Shown: piece after piece, positions 24,362-35,700 of the stretch
Position numbering within the stretch: position 1 is the first letter of the stretch
Layout of the letters: each line of letters opens with the position of its first letter
Assembly (NCBI GenBank): GCA_904063045.1
Contig: CAJFCJ010000001.1
Span: 2,115,501 to 2,179,500 of the forward strand
Source: Dimorphilus gyrociliatus
Taxonomy: Eukaryota; Annelida; Polychaeta; Dinophilidae
Reading direction: 5' to 3'
DNA length: 64,000 bases
Made by a program: the position numbers and the translations under genes
The notes under the pieces: generated by a model
What the model saw: only the letters and a program-made list of their open reading frames with translations
Told to the model about the DNA's origin: nothing
Database searches by the model: none

Positions 24362-24529
24362 TTAATTATCCTGTAAACCCCGGAGTATATCCTGAATTGT
24401 CTTTATAACCAATTTGACTGCTCTCCTTTTGATCTGTCTTTTCTTTCTAGTAGTTGTTTTACTTCTTGTAAGAATGATTCTAGACTTTTCAGAACTTTCA
24501 GTTGTGTACGTCTTCTTTTCTCCTGCCAT
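24362..24529 (-). CDS. Possible 55-aa basic microprotein
   Basis: Intact ATG-to-TAA frame of 55 codons on the minus strand: MAGEKKTYTTESSEKS, then a strongly basic centre (TRSKTTTRKKRQIKRR), then an amphipathic helix-like end (AVKLVIKTIQDILRGLQDN). It is less AT-rich than its surroundings. It could be a small nuclear basic protein. I recognise no family, and it may instead be one exon of a longer gene or a chance frame. Confidence 0.3.
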   Translation of the reverse strand: MAGEKKTYTTESSEKSRIILTRSKTTTRKKRQIKRRAVKLVIKTIQDILRGLQDN

Positions 24530-24875
24530 GATTTGAAACCAGAATTTTTTTCTAATTCTTTATTGAATATGAAGAGTGTTGATTTGAATATGAGTACAAT
24601 AACATTCTTTTTTCTATACTAAAAAAATATTTTCGTATCATTTTTGCAAATTTTTATTTCCAGAAAAACCTACTTAAAGTATGCCTATAAAAATTAACTA
24701 AAACAAAAGGTTTGTACATTTTTTTCGTATACTGTTAGAAAATAATTTCACAAGTAGAAGGAATCCCTCAAAACTTGGATAGAAGTATCACAAAAATATT
24801 TAAAATTTAAAAAAAATGACTATTCCTATCAAAAACGAATTAAAATGTTAATTATTTATTACTTTATGGAATAAA
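24530..24875. other. Divergent spacer before membrane-protein gene
   Basis: Very AT-rich, 346 bp. It presumably contains the promoter of the following plus-strand gene. No specific element recognised. Confidence 0.35.
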
Positions 24876-26357
24876 ATGGTGAAATATTATATATATTTAA
24901 GTATAATATTAAATTTTGTAACTTTATCGTTGTTTGTAAGTATTATCTTAAAGAAATTATATTAAATTAATATTTTATTTGTATATGAAAATATCTTTTA
25001 TTAAAGATTTCCAAATTTAATTGTAAATGTGGTAAAATACGTTCTAAAAAAATGATAATTAACTGTCCTTATAAAGATAGTAGTTGCTTTAAAAAATATC
25101 CTAGTGAACCTATTACTATAAAGTTTGGTTGTTATTATAGGAGACTTAAGACGGATGATAAACCTTCAATTATTGATTTTTCTCCGTATGAGATAATTTA
25201 ATAAGTTAAAAATGTTATTTCTTCATATAGAATATGATTGATATTTATAATCAAACAGATATGTCTCTAGAATGTTTCAGAACTATTCTTCTTTTAGGCT
25301 TTCGAGATGCCGAAGACGTTCTTTAACTTTAAATATGAATGGATTGGAAATTTATAAAATGAATATAATAGCACTCTTCATTGGTTTCGAGGATGCTATA
25401 AACATATGTAATTTTACAGTATACCATTCAGAAAATTTAATACTAAATATAGCAGATGGCGCTACACTTTCTAACTTTGGAAATCATTATACTTGTAAAG
25501 GGGATACGTTTAATGTTAAAAGCGTTGGAAAAGTTACTTTTAAAAGAAATATAATACTAAATCCGTTCCCATTTATTATTGAAGCATTAAAATTTTCTGA
25601 CGATGATATATCAAGGGAGAAACTGATACAGTTTGACGTTATGCATAAAGAAACGTTGGATTACGTTTTAAATAACATTAGTACTATTAAAATATACCTT
25701 ACCCACGTAAATGAAAGAGAATTAGCTAGTATAAGTGAATGTAAGGGTTTTAGATGGATTGTGCATCTAAAAAAATGTATTGATGAGATGAAATCTTCAA
25801 CAAAACTTACGATATCAAATGAAAACGTAACAGAATTATTGCGTGTAACAAACTTCGAATGCCTCAAAGGTAATGAAGATTTTGATTGCCTTTCCACAAC
25901 AGGATCGACTACACAAATACCAGATGCCTTAAATAAAACAGAGAAAAGTAAGATAATTACTACGGAGATTTCAATAACATTGATACCAGCTGCTGATGAA
26001 GAAATGATAACATTCTTCGAGCATAATTTAAACGTTACCGCTGATCGAGTTAACAAAACCCCAATTAATGTAAGAGCGTATGCATAAATTAAATATGAAA
26101 ATAAAGCTATTATTACTTTCAATTGAAATTATAAACAGGTTAAGAAAATTAATATTCTATATTTAACTTTAACTTGCATTGGTTTAGTATCTGTTACATT
26201 ATTTTTGATAGTTATAGCAATTATTAGGAGAAGAACATTTCAAGCTGAAATAGATAGTGGAGAATTTTCAAAGTCGAGTAGTAGTACAACTAAGGAAGAT
26301 ACTGAAAGTGATAAATCAACAAAATTTGATAAAATTAACTTAGAGAATAACATTTAA
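24876..26357 (+). CDS. Uncharacterised single-pass type I membrane glycoprotein
   Basis: Four exons, 24876-24935, 25007-25185, 25298-26069 and 26139-26357, give 409 aa. Exon 1 is exactly a signal peptide (MVKYYIYLSIILNFVTLSLF). Exon 2 begins with a cysteine cluster (FNCKCGKIRSKKMIINC) that resembles a leucine-rich-repeat N-cap. The ectodomain (to about 340) has several N-glycosylation sequons (NFT, NIS, NVT, NKT). Residues about 342-365 form one transmembrane helix (INILYLTLTCIGLVSVTLFL...), followed by an RRRTFQ stop-transfer and a short Ser/Thr/Lys-rich tail. Donor GTATGAG and acceptor CTTTTAG join exons 2 and 3 as FSP-LSRCRRR in frame. I do not recognise the family; LRR-type adhesion or receptor protein is a guess. 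AATAAA follows at about 26420. Confidence 0.65.
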
Positions 26358-26590
26358 GGCATTTCCTAATTTGTTGTAAAAATTAGAATAAATCGTTGTT
26401 TTCTTAACATAATAGGATAAATAAACTTTAATTTGATGAAGAATCTGATACCTGGAATAGATTTAAACGAGATGACCTACTTTAATATTCGTACTTGTAT
26501 TTAGCGATTCCATTTCAAAACTGGTAAACTTACAGAAATATACTCCTTAAGTATAACAATTTTATCTTCCGGGAAAAAATAGTTTGCAAG

Positions 26591-27907
26591 ATGGCTGTAA
26601 GTAATAGATTGGGATTTGCAAGAAATAGACAATATGTGAAACTGATTGTCTATCATTTTATAACATAAATTAACTATTTGATTGATATTTAACTTTACCG
26701 TAAACGCATATAGCAGTTTCTTCATGAGCGATAAAATGATCTTTTCCAGGCGCCTGCTCACGGAGGAAAAGAGGAAAGACAGCTTCAAACTTCAATTGAT
26801 ATTCTTGTTCAGAGAGTCGCCGAACTAAGAAATAAGATAGAAGGTCTAATTTTACGATTAGAAAGAGAACCACCAGAAAGCTTGAATTGGTAATAAAATT
26901 GTTTCTCTTTCTCTATTTGTCACTTTGTTGTTAAGTTTCTATTGCTCTTTCGGAGTTATGTAACTATATATACACGGCTAACTCTTTTTTTTTGCATTTT
27001 AGGCCGTCATTCTTGGACAATTTTGCAATCATCTCTAGTCAAATTAACACCTTAACAAGATTTATCAAGAATGAAAAGACTATTCAATTGAAAAGTTACG
27101 AACTATTGCCTCTTTCGTTGAACCCAAATATTGATGAGAATTTAAGAGTAAGTGTATTTATTTTGTTTACAGGACTGGGCACGATAAATTTAAATTATTT
27201 TTTCACACTTTAGAAATTAACAAACGGACGTGTGCATACATTCAATCACGAATTAGTTCCAGATTACCTGCGTACAAAGCCAGAGCCTGAAGTGGAGGAG
27301 AGAGGAAATACTTTAACAGCCAAAGCAATAACTATTAATACAGACGTTGTCAATAAACAGGTATTCAACATCTTTTTAAGTAAAAAAAAAACTTAAAGTT
27401 GGCAAAGAACGACGTTTAATGTCAGTAGAGAAAAAAATATAAACAATTAAAAAACGCATATCAATTGAACACACGTTTTTAAACTACTAGTGCTTTTTTT
27501 TATTAAAAAGTTTATTTTTTAAACTTAGATGGCGTCCTTAAACAATGCTGTCCATAAAATAGCTGAATTGATTGAACACGAAAGAGAAAGATTCGAAGCA
27601 GACATAAACCAGAGAACACAAACAGCTCAGTCCTACCGACAAAAAGATACTGAAGAATTAGTTGCAAGTATAATGTACGGTAAAGGAATATCCGCAAATC
27701 GTGCTGTCTCACAAGTTACACAACCCCCCCAAGTATCTCAGCCGCAAACTATGCAAAATCAAATACCAAATCCTTCAAGTAAGATAAACTCAAGATATTT
27801 AATAAGTGATATATTTTTTTTTGCCGTTTATAGATGCACACATGTACCAACAAAAGGCTATCAAAACGAATATTAGAGGAAGTAATCCTTACAATCGCCC
27901 TCAATAA
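26591..27907 (+). CDS. MED8: Mediator complex subunit 8
   Basis: MED8 is a head-module subunit of the RNA polymerase II Mediator. Six exons: 26591-26596, 26750-26889, 27003-27147, 27214-27360, 27529-27778 and 27834-27907, giving 253 aa, the usual size. Exon 1 encodes only Met-Ala before a perfect GTAAGT donor. Family marks in order are EERQLQTSIDILVQRVAELR, WPSFLDNFAIISSQINTLTR, the NEKT..LKSYELLPLSLNPN segment, and the highly diagnostic TNGRVHTFNHELVPDYLRTK followed by PEPEVEERG. A coiled stretch (IAELIEHERERFEADINQRT), YGKGISANRAV and a Gln/Pro-rich tail ending IRGSNPYNRPQ complete it. Confidence 0.93.
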
Positions 27908-28163
27908 TTACTATATATATATATGTGTATGTATTATAGCTGTATTTCAAGGTATATTTGTTAATACCTTTTCTTATCTTGTCTTTAAAAAGATATCACT
28001 CATCTGAAAGGGTTTTCAATTATTTCATACAAATAAAAATGCGAATAAACAAGTTTTAAATGAATTTCTGCAAGCGATTTAGCAAACCAAAAAACAAGAG
28101 AACTTTAGTTAGTGCGAGACCTCGACAAAACTTTTTAAATAAGATATCGAACGGTTGAACCTG

Positions 28164-28181
28164 TTCTAGAACTTTCCAGAA
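28164..28181. promoter_or_regulatory. Perfect four-unit heat-shock element
   Basis: TTC-nn-GAA-nn-TTC-nn-GAA without a single mismatch: four contiguous alternating pentamer cores, the optimal binding site of an HSF1 trimer. It lies 319 bp before the Bcl-2-family start codon and 257 bp after the MED8 stop. Confidence 0.7.
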
Positions 28182-28420
28182 TAGCTCGTTTTTTTAGTCT
28201 TTCAAAGGCCTATTGCATGACCTAAAACTCAATGTGAAGTAGTTTCATAAGTTTTTCTCCAGAGAAACGAAAGGTATCTCTTTGAATGAAGCCTGTAGTA
28301 GAGAATTTATTCGTGAATTTTGCATAAAATTTGACGAATTTCTCGTTATTATTGTTGTTAAAAGGAGGCGCCGTTCAGTGTTCAACGGCAGAGACGTCTA
28401 TCGGAAATATTTGCGTGATT

Positions 28421-28430
28421 GCGCATGCGC
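28421..28430. promoter_or_regulatory. NRF1-type palindrome GCGCATGCGC
   Basis: Exact NRF1 core with the preferred flanks (T before, A after), 70 bp before the Bcl-2-family start codon. The position suits a core-promoter activator site. Confidence 0.6.
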
Positions 28431-28499
28431 ATAGAAAATTGTAAACAAAAAGGTCGTTTTTCTGCACTACAGATCTAAATTTCAATCCGGTTAGTACTT

Positions 28500-29791
28500 A
28501 TGAATCATCAGTTCAACGGAATCATGACAGATATGTTAAAGCCATTGGTTGAAAATATTGGAACAATGCTATCTGGCCGAAAACAATTAGTTAAAGATGT
28601 AAAGTTCAAACAGCAGAGAGAGGAAAACGATTACAACCGGTTAATGGAAGATACTCGATTGACAGCGAGGCGTATATCGGCCGTCGTTATTGATTATGTC
28701 GCAGATGGATCAGATAATAGTTCTACGGATACAGAAAAAGCCGTGATCAGAAGTGTAATGCAGGTATTAAAGGGCTATGAACCAACTCTTCAGCATATGG
28801 CAGAAAAAGTAGATGTGGAAGAAAGTGAAATAGAAAAGTCAATCAAATCAGTTGCCCAGAATATGTTCGAAGATCACTCCATCAGCCACGGAAGATTGGC
28901 TACATTTTTTGCTTTTTGTGGTGTTCTAAGTCGATATTACGTAAATAGTGGAAGGAAAGGACACGTTGATAGGATAAAAGAGACTGTAACTGAATATACT
29001 GAAAAAGAATTTTGCGAATGGATCGTGGAGAATGGCGGTTGGGTAAGCGAAATTTTTTTGGATTTTTAGCTTTGCGAGTATTTATTAAGTTGTATATAAG
29101 TATTGAATACATAGAGAAATCGTTAACTTTCTCCTAATTCTGTAAAAAAGGTCAAGGGTGGAACATAAACGCATCGTCCACTGGATACTTTCTGAGTGAA
29201 TAGCCATTTCGAAATGGCGAAACAAAAAACTTTCTCTATTGTGATAGAAGGGAAGAAGTAAAAACTAAGGGAAAGTAAAATAAACATAACAAAAGGCCAA
29301 CAAAAGTGTTTGTAATTGAATATGAAAGAAACGATTACAAAGAAATATTAAAACAAATTAGAATCAAATTTACAAGTATCGGATTACATATTCGACAGTT
29401 AAAAAGAGCCGTGAGATAGTTTGATCGCAAATATCTATATTATATATATATATGTGATACTGTACTCATTGCCGTGAGAAAGTAGAAGTCTTACAAAGTA
29501 GTTATATATACAATCGTAGTTTTTTAGGAGAAAAAAACTGGTTATTTTTTTTGCTTTTCTTTCAAAAACCAATACATAAAAATTCTCTTGCTATTCAAAA
29601 TATTTAAAAATCTTCCTATGACTCTCTTTATTAATTATGTCTTAACCTTTTCTTTATTTCTTCTACAGCAAAAATTCGAAGATTACTTCCCCGATCCTAA
29701 TAGCATTGAAAAATTTATATTCAAGACTGGAATATTATTATCAGCCATTAGTTTTGCAACATTAGCTTTTGCGCATATAATACATAAGTGA
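28500..29791 (+). CDS. Bcl-2-family apoptosis regulator
   Basis: Two exons, 28500-29042 and 29669-29791, give 221 aa. Multi-BH-domain Bcl-2 protein acting at the mitochondrial outer membrane. A BH4-like helix lies near 56-72 (RRISAVVIDYVADG), BH3-like near 83-103 (MQVLKGYEPTLQHM), BH1 near 128-147 (SHGRLATFFAFCGVLSRYYV) and BH2 near 172-188 (CEWIVENGGW, then FEDYF). A hydrophobic tail anchor lies at about 202-219, followed by HK. The intron falls exactly after the Trp of NGGW, the position conserved in this family across animals. A recognisable BH4 and tail anchor favour a pro-survival member, but Bak/Bax-type function cannot be excluded from sequence. About 50 residues precede the BH4 helix, longer than in Bcl-2 or Bcl-xL. 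An HSE and an NRF1 site lie upstream. Confidence 0.9.
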
Positions 29792-32700
29792 GAGAAGAAA
29801 AGGAAAAAGAAGATTTAATATGGTGTTCGTCTCTCAATGTTTAAATGCAGGAAAGTTGAGGGGAAAACATTGGAAAAAATTAAGGAAACAGACTTTTTCT
29901 TTATGAAACCGGTGGTTATTAAAGATATTCTTTTGTATATACAGTATAACAAGTGTACAGTACTCTTATAAATGTTTCTACAAATAATACTTTGAAGATA
30001 ATTAGCATAAGAAAAATTCAAGTGAGAGATACATAACTGATGATTAATTGCTTAAAGATAAAAAAAAAAATCATTCTATACTTAGTGATTAATCTATTGT
30101 TTTTTCATGATCTGTATGGAACTTTTGAAGTTCTTTATACTCTTTTCTTTTGCATTTATATCTTTACTAGAAAACAAAACAAAAAAGTAAAAAAAAAACA
30201 AGAAAAAACTGAAACTATATTATCTTTAAAACAAATTGTTCAAAGGTTACTAACGTATCAATTTCACTACTAAAATTTACAGGTAAAAATGTGCTCATTT
30301 TATCTATCATCTCTTCAAAGTATTTTCAAAAGAAAAAAAAAAAAGAAAAGTCCGAGTCTGTAGAATTTAATGTTTTTATTCGTGTAAAAAATTGATATAT
30401 AAATGAATTATTATATTTTGTAATTGAATTAAAAGATTAAAAGAAAGAAAAAAGATGGAAAAACAAATACAGAAATTGAAAATTAAATTGTTTTAGTACT
30501 TTACTAATAATACATAAAACTGGGTAAAATATCTTTATACTTTCCATCATTCACACCCCTTTTCATCTACACTGCCCTCGGGTTACATGAAATATGTCTT
30601 CTTTAAGATTTATTTATTTGCTCTAGGTGACTGCAGTTTGTCAAAAAGAAGTGTATATGTTTGGTAAACTAAGGTTAGCTGTTAAGACTAGAAGGCAAAG
30701 AGAACAAAAGTAAAAAAAAAAGGGGCAGTACCGCCGCTGCAATCATTATTCTTCTTGCGAGATATACTTAAGATTGTCATAACTTTTTATTCCAAGAATC
30801 TTAAAAACATTATTTATCTGTTATTCATTAATAAGACTAGTTAATACATTGTAACGAGTTAAGGAATCATAATATAATGTTTAATTATATTCATACATAA
30901 GCCGAAAAGTGGAGACGTGATGTAAACAAGTTTTTTGTTTACGAAAATATTTTATTACTTCCTATCAAAGTATCAAAGAACCTTTTCAACATAGAGAACC
31001 TACCTATCGCAAAATAGTTAAAACAATGATTAAACTTATACGTCTTAACATAAATCACCTTCAGACAAAGAGAATTATGAATTATTGATAAATAAACAAT
31101 AAAAATAGCCAAAACATCTATATATACTTATAATAGTATATATATTTATATACATATATATATATATAACAATATCGTATTTTTGTTATACGGGTTATAT
31201 ATAAACTATCGTATTTAAAAACCGTTGACTTTTTTGAAAAACTAGGTTGCTTAGTAACGCCCATTCAGCCTATAACCAGTTTGTCATTTTGTCTGCTGTG
31301 TTTTTGTGTCTGAACGACATTTTAATTATTAGTATAGTGCAGTTTAATATATTCATGTTTATTTATACATATATTAATATGTATATGTATATATTTATAG
31401 ATATATCTAAATGCAGTCAAGAAACTATCAACAAAACTGTTAAAAGTTATTTACAGTGCAAATAGTAATTAATTTTTCACACGTCGTATATTTTTAGACG
31501 TTTTTCATCATTCGTATCGATTTCAGAGAACGCACACACCCGGCTTTCTCAAAGTTTTATCCTTATTTCAAATTTTTCTACTTAATTATCATAATCAATA
31601 TTGAAGAAGTATTACGAAATATTTCAATATGTTTCTCTTCGCCAATGATAAAAATAGAGGGAGATATTTCCTGTTTTATCTGGTTTTTCTTAGTGGAAAA
31701 CTAGTTTTTTATTGATTATATATACTTATTCATTTGTCAATTAATCTACCTTTATAAATGACTATTATTTTTCCTTCTTATATTATTTCTATTACAAAAT
31801 TTCTCACGATATAGGCCAACAGTTTTTCTGTTTATCTAAAATTTTCTCCTATTCAATAGTAAAGTTGTATAGTATACAAGTATAAATAAGGAAAGAAATC
31901 ACGTAATAAAAAGCAATAATTAGAGCATTGAACGAAACCACCCGCTAAAGTTTGGCCCGGTTTTTATTTTACCGTCCTGTAAACTCGTAAACACGATAAT
32001 TAGCTAAATTTAAATGGCTAAATACATCTATTCTCCCAATCTCGTATAAAAAAATAATATTGTCTATTTGTATCTTTTTTTTTCATGAATAGACCTATAA
32101 TTATGATTCATAGAGTTCAACAGTTGGAAATATCAATAGAATAGAACGCATATAGAATAAAAATGGATCATATGATCTTCATTTAGAAATAATTCCATTC
32201 TTGTTTGTTATTATTTGAGAAAGAAAACTTTTATGACTATTTCTGACAAGAAAATCTATACGTGTCAAAATAAAAGGAATAATGAAGAAGAAGAATGAAA
32301 AAGACGAAATGATTGTTTAATTAGCAATCATTCAGTGTCGATTTACCCCATTTAATACGTTAACATCTCCACTTATCACCCAAAAAAGAAAAGGAACCCT
32401 AACCCTTTTACCCCATTTCTTTCTAAAACTTACCCATATGACTGCACGTAAAAGTAGGTCAAACCTGATTTTTTCAAACCGAATGAAAGACGCGTAATTT
32501 TAAACCGACAGTCATATAAAACATATAAAAATTCCTGAAACTTTTTACGTAAAAACGTGGAATTTTTATTAAAAAGATAATTATTTTCAATATGTATATA
32601 TTATATATATTTACTATAGTTTGTTAGAATTTATTATCCTTCATATATTATATATAATTACTAATTTATTACTATTTCTACTTAATTAATATTCAAATAA

Positions 32701-35700
32701 CGTTTTTATGTTGAAATTATATACGATTATTAATAGACTTTCTTAAATAAATGTCTAATTCTGTTTCTTATCATTAATTATTAATCCTATATTTACACTT
32801 TTTGAACTCTGAAATTTTCATCTGTCTAATCTATGACGAAATATCATGTATTCCTCTCTCTCTCTGTCTCTCCCTTTCTCTCTCTCTCTCTCTCTCTTTA
32901 CACGGCAGATGTTAAGTTCGCTAAGATATTTCTTCTATGCTATTTATTTTTGGTCTGTTTACTAACCGAATTCTTTCTATTATAGGCCTAGCTGTGCTAT
33001 TAAATAGGGAATATTAACAAAATATTGACAAATAAAAATATATTACAATGTCAAAACATATATTATACATAATAAAGAGGAAAAGAGAGAGAAAAATGAG
33101 GTCACTCAATAATTAGCATTAATAGCTAAAAGGTTTAGCTTGGTTATCAAGTCAATATGTATTTGAAAAATAACTGTCTAGCCAACATTTATTAGTAATA
33201 AAAAAATGTTATATATATATTTATAACTAGAGAAAATCAATATCTCTAAAAAGAAACATGGAAAATGTTAAACTGGTGATTATCCTATCCTACGCTTTCA
33301 TTTTGTTTTAGAAATTAGTTGTCATAGCAGTTTTCTTTATTATTTCTGAATAACCCTAAAATTAAGCCTACAATACTTATTAATTAGTTGATAAGCTGGT
33401 GTATTAATCCTATTTTATTAGTTCGGATTAATTTGTAATGTATAACGTTTGAAGGTATTAGTATCATATTACGGCGGTTTTTTTTTGAATTTAACGCCCT
33501 TTTGGTACTGAAAAAGGGGATAGGAGAGAAAAATACTTGGATGAAAAATTGAACGCTCTTTGTAATCGGTCTCATTGATGTATGGATGTGTATTATATAA
33601 TGAAATCTTTGTGTACAAAATCTTGGCAGGGTGGTAATGTGTCTGGCGTTACTCCTTTCTTATCTAAGAAGATAAGTACTTTTGATATTCCAACGATAAT
33701 CCGATAGTTTAATAGGATAATTTAAACCATACATCAATTAGGAATGAAAAACGAATCAATGATTTTCGGTCCCTTTGATAAATTTACGAATAATACAAAT
33801 AATCACTAAACTGTTGTAATAAAGCAATTATAAGAGCGTTTATCTTGTCTAGACAATTGTTATTGTTGTCGTAGATGGTAAAGAGAAAAAAAAAGGTGAT
33901 ATTACGCAATTATTCCAACAGTTACATATAATAGTTTTATGCGTTGAGGCACCTGGCTAAAAAAAATGTCCTACAAAAAGAAAAGTAAAATCATATTTCT
34001 TTTATAAAAATTGTTCTATTGAAAACTAAGCCTATGTTTCTTATTATTATTATATCTAAAAGAAACTACTAAACTAATACATTTAATGGCAAAAAGGTAA
34101 AGTAGTTATATAAAAATGAAATGAAAGGAAAATTATTTTGTTTAACGTTATATAAGCTTTGCACTAGAACGAACAGACTTTTGCATATGATTGCATAATG
34201 CGTAACAAATTTTTAATGTTGGCGTATAGTGATATATAGAAAAGTTATACGTATATAGTGTACATAAATTTTAGAATGCTTTTACTGAGTTTCGCCATTG
34301 TAGGGTTATAAATAATGGAGTTAAACCACTTTCAAATTAATGATCCTTTTAATTTTTATAGTATATAAAAGATGTGTGATGTTCCTTTATATTAAGTTGA
34401 AATGTATTAAATCAGAGCCAATGAATCAGATGGCGCTGCTGGATGCTAAGAACAGGAAAAAAGGCCGTAAATTATTTCAACTCTATTATAAAAAGTACTG
34501 GTGTGAAAGAAAAAAAAGAAGAAAAAAGGGGAAAAGGATGGAGTGAGGTCGGTAAAAAAGGAAAGGAATTTAGATATACAGATAATTTAGAATTGGAGGG
34601 CGATGAAATCGCTCTGTTGAACATTTCTTTGTTTATGACTAAGATTGTTTGAAAGGAGAAAAAAGGCTGGTCGGACTCTTTGATCTTAATTGATAATTTT
34701 AAGTCGTGTATACTATGAATAACACACCCATGGAATGCTCTCCTTTGATTAGCGTTGAACTTTTCCAGATACTCTTCCCAGCAGGAACAATTGTTCTATT
34801 TTTATTTTTCTCTTTTTACCCTTAAATCATTTCTCATATTTCCCATTATTTTCCATAATTCTATTACTAAACCTACAGCAAATGTCACGAGTCACATGAT
34901 TTTAAATAACTCTTTCGTCATTCTATGGTTCGACAAGTAGGGAAGAAAAAGAAGGGTAAATATTCTTAATCCAATCGGAATAAACGCTCCTTTCTTTAAG
35001 CCTAGTGATAACGATGACTCTACTTACTTATCCTATGTTAATTCTTTGAGTCAAAAGGGAATGAAGAGTATGATTCATTAAGAACAATATATTAATTATA
35101 AATCGAGTCATAAATAATGCTAATTAAAAGAATAAAATTCTTATGAATATTACGAAACGTTTTAATAAAGAATTCGTCATGAAAAATGTCGCTTATGGGA
35201 ATCGGAAGAAAAATGAAAATATTATGCTAATTAGATTTTTCTTAAGGATGAAAAATATCTTTTTTTTTGTTGCTGTGCAAAAAATTTTTTTCCCTTTCTT
35301 CCTTTTGTTCTTCACTTTTTCCATATAAACATTCTGGAGCTTATTTACATAATTTAAGATAGACTATTTAAATATGGTCGCTCACACAAGTATCGAAGTA
35401 TTTCTTTAGTACTTTATAAGGATCCTTGTCGGACGGACAAGAAAGAGACGCCTAACCATTTAATTTCCATATGTGTTTCCTGAGTGTATTTCCCTTAATC
35501 TTTTATTCTGTATTATACTGTAACACTTTAAAATGATACATATTTGTAGGGATTATGCCCAGCGTATAATTGTTCTATGTATTTGTTCATCTTCATGAAT
35601 ATTTAGGATATATTGGATTTCGAGAATTATAGTTTATTCCGGTTCCAATTACTAGCTTTTTTTGAGTAATTATCTCTTATTTCTTTCAACCCATCAATAA

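Larger units (their letters stand above)
27908..28499. promoter_or_regulatory. MED8 3' flank and Bcl-2-family gene promoter
   Basis: 592 bp. The MED8 poly(A) signal AATAAA is at 28032-28037. Downstream, the sequence becomes GC-richer and carries a perfect heat-shock element and an NRF1 site, listed separately. It probably includes the promoter and 5' leader of the Bcl-2-family gene. Confidence 0.55.

Noticed and set aside
25661-26122. 153-codon minus-strand frame opposite the membrane-protein gene
   Set aside because: The plus-strand gene has signal peptide, transmembrane helix and consistent splice phases; the antisense frame has none.
34340-34652. Overlapping Lys-rich open frames
   Set aside because: Low-complexity A-rich sequence read as lysine in two frames; not credible as protein.
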